Shown here in pieces: positions 17,801-26,339 of a DNA stretch of 45,593 nucleotides. This DNA comes from Thermodesulfovibrionales bacterium (GTDB lineage Bacteria > Nitrospirota > Thermodesulfovibrionia > Thermodesulfovibrionales > SM23-35), in the NCBI GenBank assembly GCA_030019415.1, contig JASEEX010000012.1, positions 1 to 45,593 of the forward strand. Reading direction: 5' to 3'. The notes under the pieces were generated by a model that made no database searches, was not told the DNA's origin, and worked only from the letters and a program-made list of their open reading frames with translations. Position 1 is the stretch's first letter. The number at the start of each line of letters is the position of its first letter. The translations under genes and the position numbers were made by a program.

Positions 17801-18904
17801 AGCAGTACCTGCTATGACTAAGCTTCCTCTGCCTGTTGCATGAACATCTCTTATCCTTCCACCTGTGCCTGTCTCTGCTCCAGGGAAGGGGGCTACACCG
17901 GTCGGAAAATTGTGGGTCTCGGCCGTGAAGATGATATGGTAATTTAGTCTTGCATCCCGAAAGCGGGAGGGTTTGCCTGGATGTTCGGGGATTATGGTCA
18001 ATATCTCATAGCCACGAATGGCACTTGAGTTATCCTTAAACGCAATGACGCTATTGCCTGGGTTATCACTCAAGGGCTGTTTAATTATATCCATTAATGA
18101 ATTTGGCATTTCTTCCCCGTCAATAATCAATCTGCCCTTAAAAAACCAGTGTCTTGAATGTTCGCTGTTTGACTGACCGAGGTCAAAACATTCTACATTT
18201 GTGGGATTACGACCTATATCATTGACAAAAAGGTTGTAATAATAGTCTATGTCCCAGTCATCCAGACCAAGTCCCATATCAGTGTTTATCTTCCTGAGAG
18301 CCTCTTTGCCCTCTTCGATCAATGATACCAGAAAAACGGACTCTGGTTTTATACCTGTCTCAAAGATAGTGAGAGGTTCAGGGTATGGGCATTCTGTCAT
18401 CCGGTCATGAATAAGATTTAAAAAGGCATCAAGGGGTCGAGGATTCAAGGATTCAAGTGATTGATTTTTTTTCACTTGAACCCTCGAATCCTTGAATCCC
18501 TGAACCCTATCTTCGAACATTAGTTTATATCTCCTCGATCGTTCAATTCGGGTAATCTTTGTCAATCCACAGGCATGGCATACCGAGACTGCATTTGTTG
18601 ACCATGCAGTAGTAAAATTCATCCTCGGCCCAACCTCGAAAAGACAGTGACGAGTGACGAGTGACGAGTGACGAGTTAAGAAACTTTCACCAGAAAAGTT
18701 CTCAGGCTCGAAGGTTTCTGCTAAAAGCCATCGAAGCATGTGAAACTCCTCACCTGTGAGTGGAGCAGTGGTCTCGATATTAAAACAGTATTCTGTTTCT
18801 ATATCTCTTATCTCAGATGAGACATTCTGTCTTACAATTGATAAAAGCTCGTTTTTCTTCGCAAAAGAAAGGGCTGGTCTTCGATAAAGATGAAATAGAC
18901 TCAT
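14825..18904 (-). CDS. purL: Phosphoribosylformylglycinamidine synthase, single-chain form
   Basis: This enzyme converts FGAR, glutamine and ATP to FGAM in purine synthesis. The 1359 residues comprise an N-terminal domain, a linker with SNSEHSRHW (about 245-253), synthetase domains with THNFPTGVAPFPGAETGTGG (about 330-349), and a C-terminal glutaminase domain with GVCNGCQ (Cys at about 1188) and MPHPERTF near the end. It is the fused large form, longer than usual by about 60 residues. The excess matches three repeat-derived in-frame inserts, at about residues 75-86, 133-157 and 943-973. Its ATG overlaps the stop of a small upstream ORF (ATGA), suggesting translational coupling. The 3' end meets the cardiolipin synthase gene head-on. 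Confidence 0.96.
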   Translation of the reverse strand: MSLFHLYRRPALSFAKKNELLSIVRQNVSSEIRDIETEYCFNIETTAPLTGEEFHMLRWLLAETFEPENFSGESFLTRHSSLVTRHCLFEVGPRMNFTTAWSTNAVSVCHACGLTKITRIERSRRYKLMFEDRVQGFKDSRVQVKKNQSLESLNPRPLDAFLNLIHDRMTECPYPEPLTIFETGIKPESVFLVSLIEEGKEALRKINTDMGLGLDDWDIDYYYNLFVNDIGRNPTNVECFDLGQSNSEHSRHWFFKGRLIIDGEEMPNSLMDIIKQPLSDNPGNSVIAFKDNSSAIRGYEILTIIPEHPGKPSRFRDARLNYHIIFTAETHNFPTGVAPFPGAETGTGGRIRDVHATGRGSLVIAGTAAYCVGNLLIPGYPLSWEDLSFEYPPNLATPLQIEIEASNGASDYGNKFGEPVIQGFTRSFGLRLPNGERREWVKPIMFTGGVGQIDNRHIEKGKPERGMLVVKIGGPAYRIGIGGGAASSVLAGELTEELDFNAVQRGDAEMEQKVNRVIRACVEMGDENPVISIHDQGAGGNSNVIKEIIYPEGARIEVRNILVGDDTLSVLEIWGAEYQENDALLIEADRVKIFMETCKREKVPCSIIGEITGDGYIVLHDEIDRGTPVNLELSKVLGEMPQKTFNIKRIKSQLEPLKLPDGIKVRDALERVLRLVSVGSKRFLTNKVDRSVTGLIAQQQCVGPLQLTLSNVSVVSQSHFVLTGAAIAIGEQPIKGLISPQAMARMSVGEALTNILWAKVSALEDIKCSGNWMWAAKLPGEGARLYNAAVALRDIMIELGIAIDGGKDSLSMAAVVPFSGKTEVVKAPGSLVISAYVTCPNITKVVAPDIKRPGESRLFYIDLGKGKYRMGGTALAHVYGQIGNESPDLDDPQLLKRTFNAIQRLISEDLILSGHDRSDGGLITTLLEMAFSGNCGLEINIKHDAVSGVIRLRRSQGSGVREKNSALNTQHPALSLLFSEELGLVIEYIPDKEDEIISVLKDFSVPYQIIGRSLSEKRIRISFNDELILNEDMRVLRDIWEETSYHLDRLQANPECVNEERKVNFDRKGPPYLLKFNPQKTPQRFLENNIKPKVAIVREEGSNGDREMTSAFYQAGFEVWDITMVDLLESRANLDDFRGIAFVGGFSYADVLDSAKGWAGVIRFNKKLYEQFERFYERPDTFSLGVCNGCQLIALLGWVPWKGIPDRIQPRFIHNKSGRFESRFSTVHILPSPAIMLRGMEGSTLGVWIAHGEGRVYFPGKEIMQEVQKRDLAPIRFIDDNGEFTETYPLNPNGSPFGITALCSPDGRHLAMMPHPERTFLKWQWAYMPKDWKKNLDASPWLRMFQNAMEWCEGNKKKL
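15985..16076. repeat. In-frame heptamer arrays plus palindrome in purL
   Basis: Four 7-bp units (GTGCTGG, GTGCTGA, GTGTTGA, GTGCTGA at 15985-16012) are followed by three more of another type (CTGACTC, CTGACCC, CTGACTC at 16023-16043) and by the palindrome TCCGCCTGAGGCGGA (16042-16056). Together they encode about 30 extra residues just before the LFSEELG block of PurL. Confidence 0.9.
18431..18507. repeat. In-frame inverted 8-bp arrays in purL
   Basis: GGATTCAA occurs twice in tandem and is followed by GTG; after a T-rich spacer, CACTTGAA and the units TCGAATCC, TTGAATCC, CTGAACCC follow. The second half is close to the reverse complement of the first, so the stretch can form a hairpin. It encodes about 25 residues rich in Lys, Gln, Ser and Val in a linker of PurL. 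Confidence 0.85.
18647..18674. repeat. In-frame heptamer array (GTGACGA)x4 in purL
   Basis: Four perfect 7-bp units encode the near-repeat LTRHSSLVTRH (about residues 76-86 of PurL). In this gene it is the third insert of the same general kind. Confidence 0.95.
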
Positions 18905-19095
18905 GTAAGTTTACCTAAACATTGCAAAAATTGTTTTCGATATGGAAGGCAGATGTGCTGAAAAAGGCTTGCCAGCGACACCTTATAGCCCTCAAGCGAG
19001 GCCAGCCAGCCTTCTTGTAAAATGCACTTACCTTTAGAATTGCAGTCATGTGAATCATAATAAAAACTTGTCGCTTTGCAAGGGTTTTTCAGCAT
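18901..19095 (-). CDS. Small cysteine-containing ORF upstream of purL
   Basis: A 64-residue frame starts at an ATG preceded by a strong ribosome site (GAGGAAGG, 6 bases away) and ends in an ATGA overlap with purL. It has five cysteines and a Leu-rich second half. I do not recognise the family. The good ribosome site and the coupling argue that it is translated; it may be a real small protein or a leader peptide whose translation sets purL expression. Confidence 0.45.
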   Translation of the reverse strand: MLKNPCKATSFYYDSHDCNSKGKCILQEGWLASLEGYKVSLASLFQHICLPYRKQFLQCLGKLT

Positions 19096-19179
19096 ATTTG
19101 CCTTCCTCGTTATGCAACGTTAAGGTTTATTTTAGCAGAAATGGAAGATTGGCTGTTCGTGGTTATCCTCGACCAACTG

Positions 19180-19728
19180 TTAAACTATATCGATCCCTCC
19201 GGGATGACAGAAGACTTTACCACCAAGGTGATGAAGGGTTTTTGCCTGATCAAGGTCAACTCTGAGGTAGCCATCAAAGATCCCCTCTTTTACTGAAGCA
19301 GCTACGACCTCTCCTACAAAGATAGTGTGATCACCGGCTTCGTGATGGGAATAAAGCCTGCATTCGATATTACCGATGCATTCTTTGATGAGTGGAACAG
19401 CGACCTTTTGGGCCTTCACAGGGGTAAGTTTGCAAACCTTGAACTTGTCTGTATCCCTTCCTGAGTGTGTTCCACAACACAATACTTCTTTAATTATCCC
19501 AAGATGAGGTATGTTAATAACGAACTCGCAGCTCTCCAGGATAAGCTTATGAGAAAATCTCTCATGACCTATGGAAACGGCTACAAGCATTGGCTTGAAG
19601 CTGACAGGCATCTGCCACGCAGCAGTCATAACATTGATTTTTTCTCCAAGCTTTGATGTTATAAGAACAGTCGGACCATGATTAATCAGACGATTTGCAT
19701 TTGTTATAGGAATGTTTTTGAATGACAT
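19180..19728 (-). CDS. Flavin reductase family protein
   Basis: The 182-residue product has the split-barrel FMN-binding fold of flavin reductase-like proteins. The N-terminal block with GPTVLITSKLGEKINVMTAAW (about residues 18-38; note the TAAW signature), the VSIGHERFSHKLI segment (about 51-63) and ECRLYSHHEAGDHTIFVGEV (about 122-141) are typical. Such proteins reduce FMN with NAD(P)H or simply bind FMN; the substrate cannot be told. A good ribosome site (AAAGGAG) precedes the ATG. It lies between purB and the small ORF before purL, all on the minus strand. Confidence 0.9.
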   Translation of the reverse strand: MSFKNIPITNANRLINHGPTVLITSKLGEKINVMTAAWQMPVSFKPMLVAVSIGHERFSHKLILESCEFVINIPHLGIIKEVLCCGTHSGRDTDKFKVCKLTPVKAQKVAVPLIKECIGNIECRLYSHHEAGDHTIFVGEVVAASVKEGIFDGYLRVDLDQAKTLHHLGGKVFCHPGGIDIV

Positions 19729-19749
19729 ATTACTCCTTTCTGAAATGAC

Positions 19750-21051
19750 TCATTCAGATGATCCAAAGACCCTTTTGAATATATAATCCACGTTTTTCAG
19801 ATAATAGGAAAGGTCGAAAATTTCGTCAATCTCTTTTGCCATCAGATATTTTTTAACCTCCTTGTCCTTTGACAATAACTTCTTGAAATCAATCCCTGCC
19901 TTCCAGCTTCTCATTGCATTCCTCTGCACGATGCTATATGCATCTTCACGACTAAGACCCTTTTCTATAAGTACAAGCATGACCCTCTGGGAATTATAGA
20001 GGCCGTAGCTTTTGGCCATATTGTCTTTCATCCTCCTCGGGTACACCTGAAGTCCCTCAAGGATTCCCTTAACTCTATCGAGCATATAATCAACGAGTAT
20101 TGAGCTATCAGGAATTATCACACGCTCAACGGAAGAATGGGAGATGTCTCTTTCGTGCCAGAGTGCGATATTTTCGAGGGCTGCCATAGCATTTGTCCTT
20201 ACGAGCCTTGCAAGGCCGGAGAGGTTTTCACAACCAACAGGATTACGCTTATGGGGCATTGCTGATGAGCCCTTCTGCCCCACCATGAATGGTTCTTCTA
20301 CCTCAAGGACCTCTGACCTCTGTAGATGCCTTATCTCAATAGCTATCTTTTCTACAGAAGCTGCAATCAGTGCGAGGGTTATGAGATACTCAGCATGTCT
20401 GTCCCTCTGGACTACCTGTGTTGCAACGGGTTCAGGTCTGAGACCAAGTCTTCTGCATACCTTCTCTTCTATCAGAGGGGGGATATTAGAGAATGTACCA
20501 ACGGCACCAGAAACCTTCCCCACACTTATTATATCCCTTGCCCTCTTCATCCTTTCGAGGTTTCTCTCCATATCTTCAAACCAGAGGGCAAACTTGAGGC
20601 CGAATGTTATCGGTTCTGCATGGACACCGTGGCTTCTGCCCATCATTGGTACATCTTTATATTTATATGCCTGTTTTTCGAGGACACCCATCAGTTCATG
20701 GATGTCTTTGATGATTATATCTGAGGCCTGTCGCATGAGAAGGGCAAGGGCTGTATCGAGTATATCTGATGAGGTTAACCCCTTATGGATAAATCTTGCC
20801 TCAGAACCGAGATTCTGAGCCACTGATGTAAGGAATGCTATAACATCATGTTTTACAACCTTCTCTATCTCATCAATCTGCTGGATATCAAATTTTGCCT
20901 TTTTCTTTATTGCCCTTAAGGCATCCTTTGGTATCTCGCCAAGCTCTGCCCATGCCTCACATACAGCAATTTCCACATCAAGCCACTTCTGGTATTTTGT
21001 CTCAATATCCCATAACCTTCCCATCTCAGGGCGTGTATAACGTGGTATCAT
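19750..21051 (-). CDS. purB: Adenylosuccinate lyase
   Basis: PurB acts twice in purine synthesis, splitting fumarate from SAICAR and from adenylosuccinate. The fumarase/aspartase signature GSSAMPHKRNP (about residues 263-273) and GRSHGVHAEPITFG (about 138-151) are intact; 433 residues is normal. The ribosome site AAAGGAG precedes the ATG. It is followed by the flavin reductase and purL on the same strand, consistent with a purine transcription unit. Confidence 0.97.
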   Translation of the reverse strand: MIPRYTRPEMGRLWDIETKYQKWLDVEIAVCEAWAELGEIPKDALRAIKKKAKFDIQQIDEIEKVVKHDVIAFLTSVAQNLGSEARFIHKGLTSSDILDTALALLMRQASDIIIKDIHELMGVLEKQAYKYKDVPMMGRSHGVHAEPITFGLKFALWFEDMERNLERMKRARDIISVGKVSGAVGTFSNIPPLIEEKVCRRLGLRPEPVATQVVQRDRHAEYLITLALIAASVEKIAIEIRHLQRSEVLEVEEPFMVGQKGSSAMPHKRNPVGCENLSGLARLVRTNAMAALENIALWHERDISHSSVERVIIPDSSILVDYMLDRVKGILEGLQVYPRRMKDNMAKSYGLYNSQRVMLVLIEKGLSREDAYSIVQRNAMRSWKAGIDFKKLLSKDKEVKKYLMAKEIDEIFDLSYYLKNVDYIFKRVFGSSE

Positions 21052-21066
21052 AATATTCTCCTTTTA

Positions 21067-21414
21067 TTATCCCCAGAAAATCCCTGTAGGGTCGTCATCT
21101 ATTTCTTTTAGAAGTTTATTTATATCTTTTGACGATTCAATATCCCAATATTCATGCCATTTATCGTTTCTATCGGCATAGTAAAGAGTCCATTCCCCTG
21201 TCTTTCCGTCATATCTCATCTGAGCAATCGCCATAGAAGTCCATTCCTTCATACCTTCCCACCACGGTGCTCTATTCTCAAAAATAGTAACGCTGTTACC
21301 CCTGAATTTGTAGGAAAGTTTCACTTGACCCTGGGCATGCTCAGGAACTCTCCTTCTGCAGAATTCATCTACCTTCTTTTCAATAAGTGTTTTAACTAAT
21401 GGTGGTAGTGGCAT
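21067..21414 (-). CDS. DUF3024 family protein
   Basis: This 115-residue soluble protein has the DUF3024 pattern: an N-terminal helix, SVTIFENRAPWWEG, the AIAQMRYDGKTGEWTLYYAD block (about residues 68-87) and a DDDPTGIFWG end. No function is known for the family. It lies 15 bp upstream of purB and may share its transcript. Confidence 0.85.
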   Translation of the reverse strand: MPLPPLVKTLIEKKVDEFCRRRVPEHAQGQVKLSYKFRGNSVTIFENRAPWWEGMKEWTSMAIAQMRYDGKTGEWTLYYADRNDKWHEYWDIESSKDINKLLKEIDDDPTGIFWG

Positions 21415-21457
21415 CTGAAATTCCTTCTGAAGAAAATATTATTATAGTGATAAATAA

Positions 21458-22192
21458 TTATAATATCTTTATTAACTCCATTACCACCCTCTGACAATTC
21501 TCTGCTGCCAGCTTTAAGCCCCACTTTTTTGTATCCCTGTCCTCAACGGTATTGCTTATGCCTCTTATCTCGACCATTGGAATCCCATGTAAAGTACACA
21601 CATGCGCTACTGAGGCACCTTCCATATTTTCGCAGATAGCATGATATATCTTCTCAAGTTCTTTTGCCCTTTCAGATGTCCCCGTGCATGTAGAGAGGGT
21701 AAGAAAGGGGCCTGATTTTATTTTAGTGACGAGATTAAAAGACTTAAGGGCTTCCTTCAAAAGCTTCCTATCGAGCTGGAATTCGTTGAAATACTTCTTC
21801 TTGCCTTTCTTGAAGAACGGAATACCCATAAATTCTGCCCCATGAAAACCATCTCCGCTCAGAACCCCCTCATCCCCATAAATCTCCTTTTCTGCAATTA
21901 CAATATCTCCTATTTTCAGGCCCGATGAAGGATATGCGCCACCAACTCCAAAATTAATAATTATATTGGGGGAAAACCTTTCAATTAAAATAGTTGCCCC
22001 ATGGGAGGCGTTTGTCTTTCCAATCCCAGAGGTAATATAGACGATGGATTTATCATATATCTTTCCTTTATATAAGGCTAACCCGAAAGGTACCTTCTTA
22101 TTAATCTTCTTAAGATGTCTCAGGATAATCTTACCTTCAAGGGGCACGGCTGATATTAACCCTATTCGTAATACCAATCTTGAAGTTGCCAT
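21458..22192 (-). CDS. mqnB: Futalosine hydrolase
   Basis: MqnB hydrolyses futalosine (or aminodeoxyfutalosine) in the alternative menaquinone pathway. The 244-residue product belongs to the nucleoside phosphorylase-like hydrolases. The blocks NFGVGGAYPSSGLKIGDIVI (about residues 80-99), LSTCTGTSERAKELE (about 167-181) and CENMEGASVAHVC (about 187-199), followed by EIRGISNTVEDRDTKKWGL, match futalosine hydrolases better than MTA/SAH nucleosidases. A ribosome site (GAAGGA) precedes the ATG. Menaquinone is the expected quinone for electron flow to APS reductase. Confidence 0.9.
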   Translation of the reverse strand: MATSRLVLRIGLISAVPLEGKIILRHLKKINKKVPFGLALYKGKIYDKSIVYITSGIGKTNASHGATILIERFSPNIIINFGVGGAYPSSGLKIGDIVIAEKEIYGDEGVLSGDGFHGAEFMGIPFFKKGKKKYFNEFQLDRKLLKEALKSFNLVTKIKSGPFLTLSTCTGTSERAKELEKIYHAICENMEGASVAHVCTLHGIPMVEIRGISNTVEDRDTKKWGLKLAAENCQRVVMELIKIL

Positions 22193-22332
22193 TGTTCATC
22201 CTTCATTAATTTTACTATCAGAAAATCCATAATTCTGGATTCAATCAAAACAAGACAATTTTTAAACCTTTCATATGAAGTAGAGATATTATAATAGAAA
22301 ACACTCTACCTTTTATGGGATAAATATCTGAT
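22193..22332. other. Intergenic stretch, no gene seen
   Basis: The gap between divergent mqnB and the aminotransferase gene is 222 bp and AT-rich. Apart from the candidate promoter near its right end, I see no gene, hairpin or repeat. Confidence 0.6.
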
Positions 22333-22361
22333 TTGACAAAGTTTTATATTTCCTTTATGTT
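22333..22361 (+). promoter_or_regulatory. Candidate promoter of the alaC-hom operon
   Basis: TTGACA (22333-22338, perfect) and TATGTT (22356-22361, 4/6) are separated by 17 bp, about 50 bases before the aminotransferase start. Confidence 0.5.
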
Positions 22362-22414
22362 TAAACATTGTGCTATAGCTTTTATTGCAATGCAAAATAC
22401 ACGAAGTATAATAA

Positions 22415-23593
22415 ATGTTTGAGTTCAAAAGGATTCAAAGGCTTCCACCGTATGTATTCAGTATAGTTAATGCCCTCAAGATTGAGGCGAGACGTCGAGG
22501 GGAAGATATCATTGACCTCGGTATGGGGAATCCTGACGGCGCTACACCAAAATATATTGTGGATAAACTTATCGAGGCTGCAAGAAACCCTAAAAATCAC
22601 AGGTATTCTGCCTCTAAAGGCATAGCCCAGTTGAGGAAAGCCATATGCGAATGGTATCTGAGGCGTTATGATGTCATCCTTGATCCTGACTTAGAGGCTG
22701 TCGTGACAATAGGCTCTAAAGAGGGCCTTTCTCACCTCGTTCTTGCAACTGTAGGGCCTGGCGATGTAGTGATGACGCCTACGCCTGCCTATCCTATACA
22801 TCCCTATAGCGTTATTATAGCGGGTGGTGAGGTAAGGAGTATTCTTATAGGCCCCGGAGTAGACTTCCTCGAGGAGATGGAAAAGGCATACAAAACATCG
22901 TGGCCAAGGCCAAAGATGCTTATAGTAAATTTTCCTCATAACCCAACAACGCAGGTCGTAGAGGGACTTGATTTTTTTAAAAAGGTTGCAGATTTTGCAA
23001 AAGAGAATAATTTAATCGTTGTGCATGACCTGGCCTATGCAGACCTGTGCTTTGATGGTTATAGGGCACCGAGTTTTCTTCAGGCTCCAGGTGCAAAGGA
23101 CGTGGGTGTAGAGTTTTTCTCGATGACAAAGAGCTACTCTATGGCAGGCTGGAGGGTGGGTTTCTGCGTGGGGAATCAGGAGATTGTGGGAACGCTGGCA
23201 AAGATAAAGAGTTATCTTGACTACGGTGTGTTTCAGCCGATACAGATAGCAAGCGTCATAGCATTACGAGGTCCCCAGGATTGTGTTGAGGATATAAGGA
23301 GGACCTATGAGTCAAGGCGCAATGCACTGATAAAGGGGCTTCGGAGGGCTGGCTGGAACGTGCAACCCCCAAAGGCAACAATGTTTGTATGGGCAGAGAT
23401 ACCGGAACCCTTCAAGAAAATGGGTTCTCTGGAGTTTAGCAAACTGCTTCTCACGGAGGGAGGCGTAGCTGTATCCCCTGGGGTCGGATTCGGAGAAGGG
23501 GGGGATAACTATGTAAGGTTTGCCCTCGTAGAAAATGAGCACAGGATCAGACAGGCTACAAGGGGAATAAAGAAGGTGCTTAACAAATGGTAA
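22415..23593 (+). CDS. alaC: Class I aminotransferase, AlaC-like
   Basis: This 392-residue PLP enzyme is close to the alanine-synthesising AlaC group, which moves amino groups between glutamate and pyruvate; LL-diaminopimelate-type activity cannot be ruled out. Fold type I features are clear: [14 protein letters not shown] (about residues 63-76), [10 protein letters not shown] (about 172-181) and the PLP lysine in [15 protein letters not shown] (about 233-247). It overlaps hom by 7 bp, so the two are cotranscribed. Confidence 0.85.
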   Translation: MFEFKRIQRLPPYVFSIVNALKIEARRRGEDIIDLGMGNPDGATPKYIVDKLIEAARNPKNHRYSASKGIAQLRKAICEWYLRRYDVILDPDLEAVVTIGSKEGLSHLVLATVGPGDVVMTPTPAYPIHPYSVIIAGGEVRSILIGPGVDFLEEMEKAYKTSWPRPKMLIVNFPHNPTTQVVEGLDFFKKVADFAKENNLIVVHDLAYADLCFDGYRAPSFLQAPGAKDVGVEFFSMTKSYSMAGWRVGFCVGNQEIVGTLAKIKSYLDYGVFQPIQIASVIALRGPQDCVEDIRRTYESRRNALIKGLRRAGWNVQPPKATMFVWAEIPEPFKKMGSLEFSKLLLTEGGVAVSPGVGFGEGGDNYVRFALVENEHRIRQATRGIKKVLNKW

Positions 23594-24921
23594 ACCCCGT
23601 TGGAATTCATCCCTACGGGGTAAACATCGGCATAATCGGTTTCGGGACTGTAGGCACAGGTACCGTAAAAATCCTTCTCGAAAATAGGGGAATCCTTAAG
23701 GAGAGGCTCGGATTTGAAATAAACCTGAGGAGGATTGCTGATCTTGATATAGAGCGAGACAGAGGCATAAATATACCTGAAGGGGTCCTGACTACAGATG
23801 TGAATGCCCTATTGAATGACCCTCATATTGATATAATAGTTGAACTAATAGGTGGCATCAGGCCAGCAAAGGACTTCATACTAAAGGCAATCAGTAATGG
23901 TAAACATGTGGTCACGGCGAATAAGGCCCTTCTTGCCACTGCGGGAGATGAAATATTTACTGCTGCCCTGCAGGCCGGAGTTGAGATAGGTTTTGAGGCA
24001 TCTGTGGCAGGTGGCATCCCCATTATAAAGGTAATAAGGGAAGGCCTTGTTGCAAACAGGATAAAGGCTGTATACGGGATAATAAACGGCACTTCGAATT
24101 ATATACTCACAAAGATGACGGAGGAGAATGTTGAGTTTCCGGAAGCACTGAAAGAGGCACAAGATCTTGGCTATGCTGAAGCTGATCCAGCTCTGGATAT
24201 TGAAGGTATAGATTCTGCTCATAAGCTCGCAATCCTTGCATCTCTTTCATACGGCATCTCCATCTCTTATGAAGATGTCTACACGGAAGGGATTTCTAAG
24301 ATCTCTCCGCAGGATATAGGGTTTGCATCTGAGCTGGGCTATAAGGTAAAACTCCTCGCTATTGCAAAAGACTCAGATAGTGAGATAGAGCTCAGGGTTC
24401 ATCCAACGATGCTTCCAAAAGAATATCTCATATCAAAAGTTGACGGCTCCTTCAATGCGGTATATATCGAGGGGGATGCTACAGGCTCTACCTTATATTA
24501 TGGCAGAGGTGCTGGAGATATGCCTGCTGGGAGTGCTGTCGTCAGCGACATTGTGGATATAGCGAGGAACGTTAGAAAGAATGCTATAGGAAGGGTACCT
24601 GTAATAACAAGGACTTTTAGGGATGTCAGGATAAAGAGGATGGATGATGTGATATCTATGTACTATTTCAGGTTTTCTGCACTCGACAGGCCAGGAGTCC
24701 TCTCGAAGATTTCAGGCATACTCGGCAATTACAATATCAGTATTGCCTCGGTGATACAGAAAGGCAGAAGGGTTGGCGAAGCCGTTCCTGTCGTTGTCCT
24801 TACCCATGAGGCGAAGGAGAGGGATGTAAGACAGGCGGTTAATGAGATAGACCAGCTCCCCGTTGTAATGGACAAGACGGTTTTCATAAGGGTTGAAGGA
24901 GAAGAAGATATTAGTAGATAG
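23587..24921 (+). CDS. hom: Homoserine dehydrogenase
   Basis: Hom reduces aspartate semialdehyde to homoserine, the branch to threonine and methionine. The NAD(P)-binding [13 protein letters not shown] (about residues 18-30), the catalytic domain with [14 protein letters not shown] (about 165-178) and a C-terminal ACT domain (about 360-435) that usually gives threonine feedback are all present; 444 residues is normal. Residues 3-12 come from a palindromic insert. Cutting between the two GGTAAAC copies (23589-23595 and 23619-23625) removes exactly 30 bp and leaves [10 protein letters not shown], the expected N terminus. Its start overlaps alaC. Confidence 0.97.
   Translation: MVNPVGIHPYGVNIGIIGFGTVGTGTVKILLENRGILKERLGFEINLRRIADLDIERDRGINIPEGVLTTDVNALLNDPHIDIIVELIGGIRPAKDFILKAISNGKHVVTANKALLATAGDEIFTAALQAGVEIGFEASVAGGIPIIKVIREGLVANRIKAVYGIINGTSNYILTKMTEENVEFPEALKEAQDLGYAEADPALDIEGIDSAHKLAILASLSYGISISYEDVYTEGISKISPQDIGFASELGYKVKLLAIAKDSDSEIELRVHPTMLPKEYLISKVDGSFNAVYIEGDATGSTLYYGRGAGDMPAGSAVVSDIVDIARNVRKNAIGRVPVITRTFRDVRIKRMDDVISMYYFRFSALDRPGVLSKISGILGNYNISIASVIQKGRRVGEAVPVVVLTHEAKERDVRQAVNEIDQLPVVMDKTVFIRVEGEEDISR
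23589..23625. repeat. Palindromic insert flanked by GGTAAAC direct repeats
   Basis: CCCCGT (23595-23600) and ACGGGG (23615-23620) form the arms of an imperfect hairpin, and GGTAAAC copies lie at both edges. The arms match the hairpin element at 7351-7381. The insertion adds ten codons to hom without shifting the frame. Confidence 0.75.
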
Positions 24922-25026
24922 ATAAGGAAACACACCCGAAGTTTGCCTCCTCTTTGAATTATCATCCATTTTGAAGTAAAATATTTATATTTCTTCGCCT
25001 GAGGTAAACAGAAAGGAGATGCTGGC

Positions 25027-26268
25027 ATGGGCTATGTAAAAGGTCTTAAATGTAGAGAATGCAACAGAGAATATCCTGTTGAGCCAATTTATGTATGCGA
25101 ATTCTGTTTCGGCCCTCTTGAGGTGGTCTATGACTATAAAAATATGAGAAAGGTACTGACAAAAAAGGCAATCGAAAAAAGGGAAAAAACCCTATGGAGA
25201 TACAGAGAGCTACTTCCAATAGATAGTGAGCCTCAGGTAGGTCTCGACTCAGGTTTTACCCCCTTTTTAAAGGCAGATAACCTTGCAAAAGAGCTCGGAA
25301 TAGATGAACTCTATATCAAGGACGATTCGGTTGTCCATCCCACGCTTTCATTTAAGGACAGGGTTGTAGCCGTTGCCCTTACAAAGGCGAAGGAATTTGG
25401 TTTCGACACCGTAGCATGTGCATCAACAGGAAATCTTGCCCATTCTGTCTCAGCGCTGGGCGCAAAGGCAGGTTTCAGGAGGTTTATATTTATCCCTGCA
25501 ACACTGGAACCGAGCAAGATAGTCGCATCTCTTGTATATGAACCCAATCTTATTGCGGTGGACGGTAATTATGACGATGTTAACAGGCTCTGTATCGAGA
25601 TAGCGAACAAATATAGATGGGCCTTCGTGAATATAAACATAAGGCCATTCTATGCAGAGGGTTCAAAGACGCATGGATTTGAGATCATAGAGCAGCTCGG
25701 ATGGAAGGCCCCAGACAATATAGTAGTGCCCTGTGCGAGCGGTTCGCTCCTTGCAAAAATATGGAAGGGCTTTAAAGAGTTTATGGATATAGGGATTATT
25801 AAAGAATTAAGGACAAAGGTATTCGCCGCCCAAGCCACGGCATGTTCCCCTGTATCCACAGCAATTAAACAGGGAAGTGATATTATCAGGCCTGTAAAAC
25901 CTGATCCCCACTCAATAGCCAAGTCCCTCGCAATAGGAAGCCCTGCTGAGGGGTATGATGCGATCAAGGCTGTTAGGGAAAGCGGTGGATATGGCGAAGA
26001 TATATCAGATGATGAGATTATAGAGGCAATAAAACTCCTCGCAAGGACGGAGGGCATATTTGCTGAAACAGCAGGTGGTGTAACTGTTGCTGTTACTAAG
26101 AAACTCATCAATATGGGCAGGATAGCACGGGATGAATTAACGGTAATCTGCATTACTGGAAATGGACTAAAGACACAGGAAGCCTTGAATGGCAAGACCA
26201 TTTCCCCTTATTACATAAAGCCCAATCTGGCATCTTTTGAAGAAGTACTGAATGAAATTGAAAAATGA
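25027..26268 (+). CDS. thrC: Threonine synthase (zinc-finger N terminus)
   Basis: ThrC converts O-phosphohomoserine to threonine with PLP. The 413-residue product starts with a four-cysteine zinc-like site (CRECNREYP, then CEFCFGP, about residues 8-32), followed by the fold type II PLP domain with SFKDR (Lys at about 110) and CASTGNLAHSVSALGA (about 131-146). An AAAGGAGATG ribosome site precedes the ATG. A second, shorter thrC-like gene lies 0.8 kb downstream, so one of the two may have another substrate. Downstream are a broken sulfur-carrier gene and a NIL-domain gene. Confidence 0.92.
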   Translation: MGYVKGLKCRECNREYPVEPIYVCEFCFGPLEVVYDYKNMRKVLTKKAIEKREKTLWRYRELLPIDSEPQVGLDSGFTPFLKADNLAKELGIDELYIKDDSVVHPTLSFKDRVVAVALTKAKEFGFDTVACASTGNLAHSVSALGAKAGFRRFIFIPATLEPSKIVASLVYEPNLIAVDGNYDDVNRLCIEIANKYRWAFVNINIRPFYAEGSKTHGFEIIEQLGWKAPDNIVVPCASGSLLAKIWKGFKEFMDIGIIKELRTKVFAAQATACSPVSTAIKQGSDIIRPVKPDPHSIAKSLAIGSPAEGYDAIKAVRESGGYGEDISDDEIIEAIKLLARTEGIFAETAGGVTVAVTKKLINMGRIARDELTVICITGNGLKTQEALNGKTISPYYIKPNLASFEEVLNEIEK

Positions 26269-26339
26269 AAAATTAAGGAATATTAAATTTTTGAACTTTG
26301 CATTTTGATATTTGCATTTATAGTAGAGGAGGTAAATAG

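Noticed and set aside
15985-18674. Inteins or group II introns in purL
   Set aside because: The inserts are only about 30-90 bp, have no splicing or endonuclease motifs, and keep the frame.
20144-20818. Plus-strand gene of 224 codons
   Set aside because: It lies entirely antisense to purB, which has all its family motifs; it is a shadow frame.
21458-22192. MTA/SAH nucleosidase
   Set aside because: The CTGTSERAKELE and RGISNTVEDRD blocks fit futalosine hydrolase better.
24922-25026. Riboswitch or attenuator before thrC
   Set aside because: I see no conserved aptamer pattern, leader peptide or terminator hairpin in this short gap.
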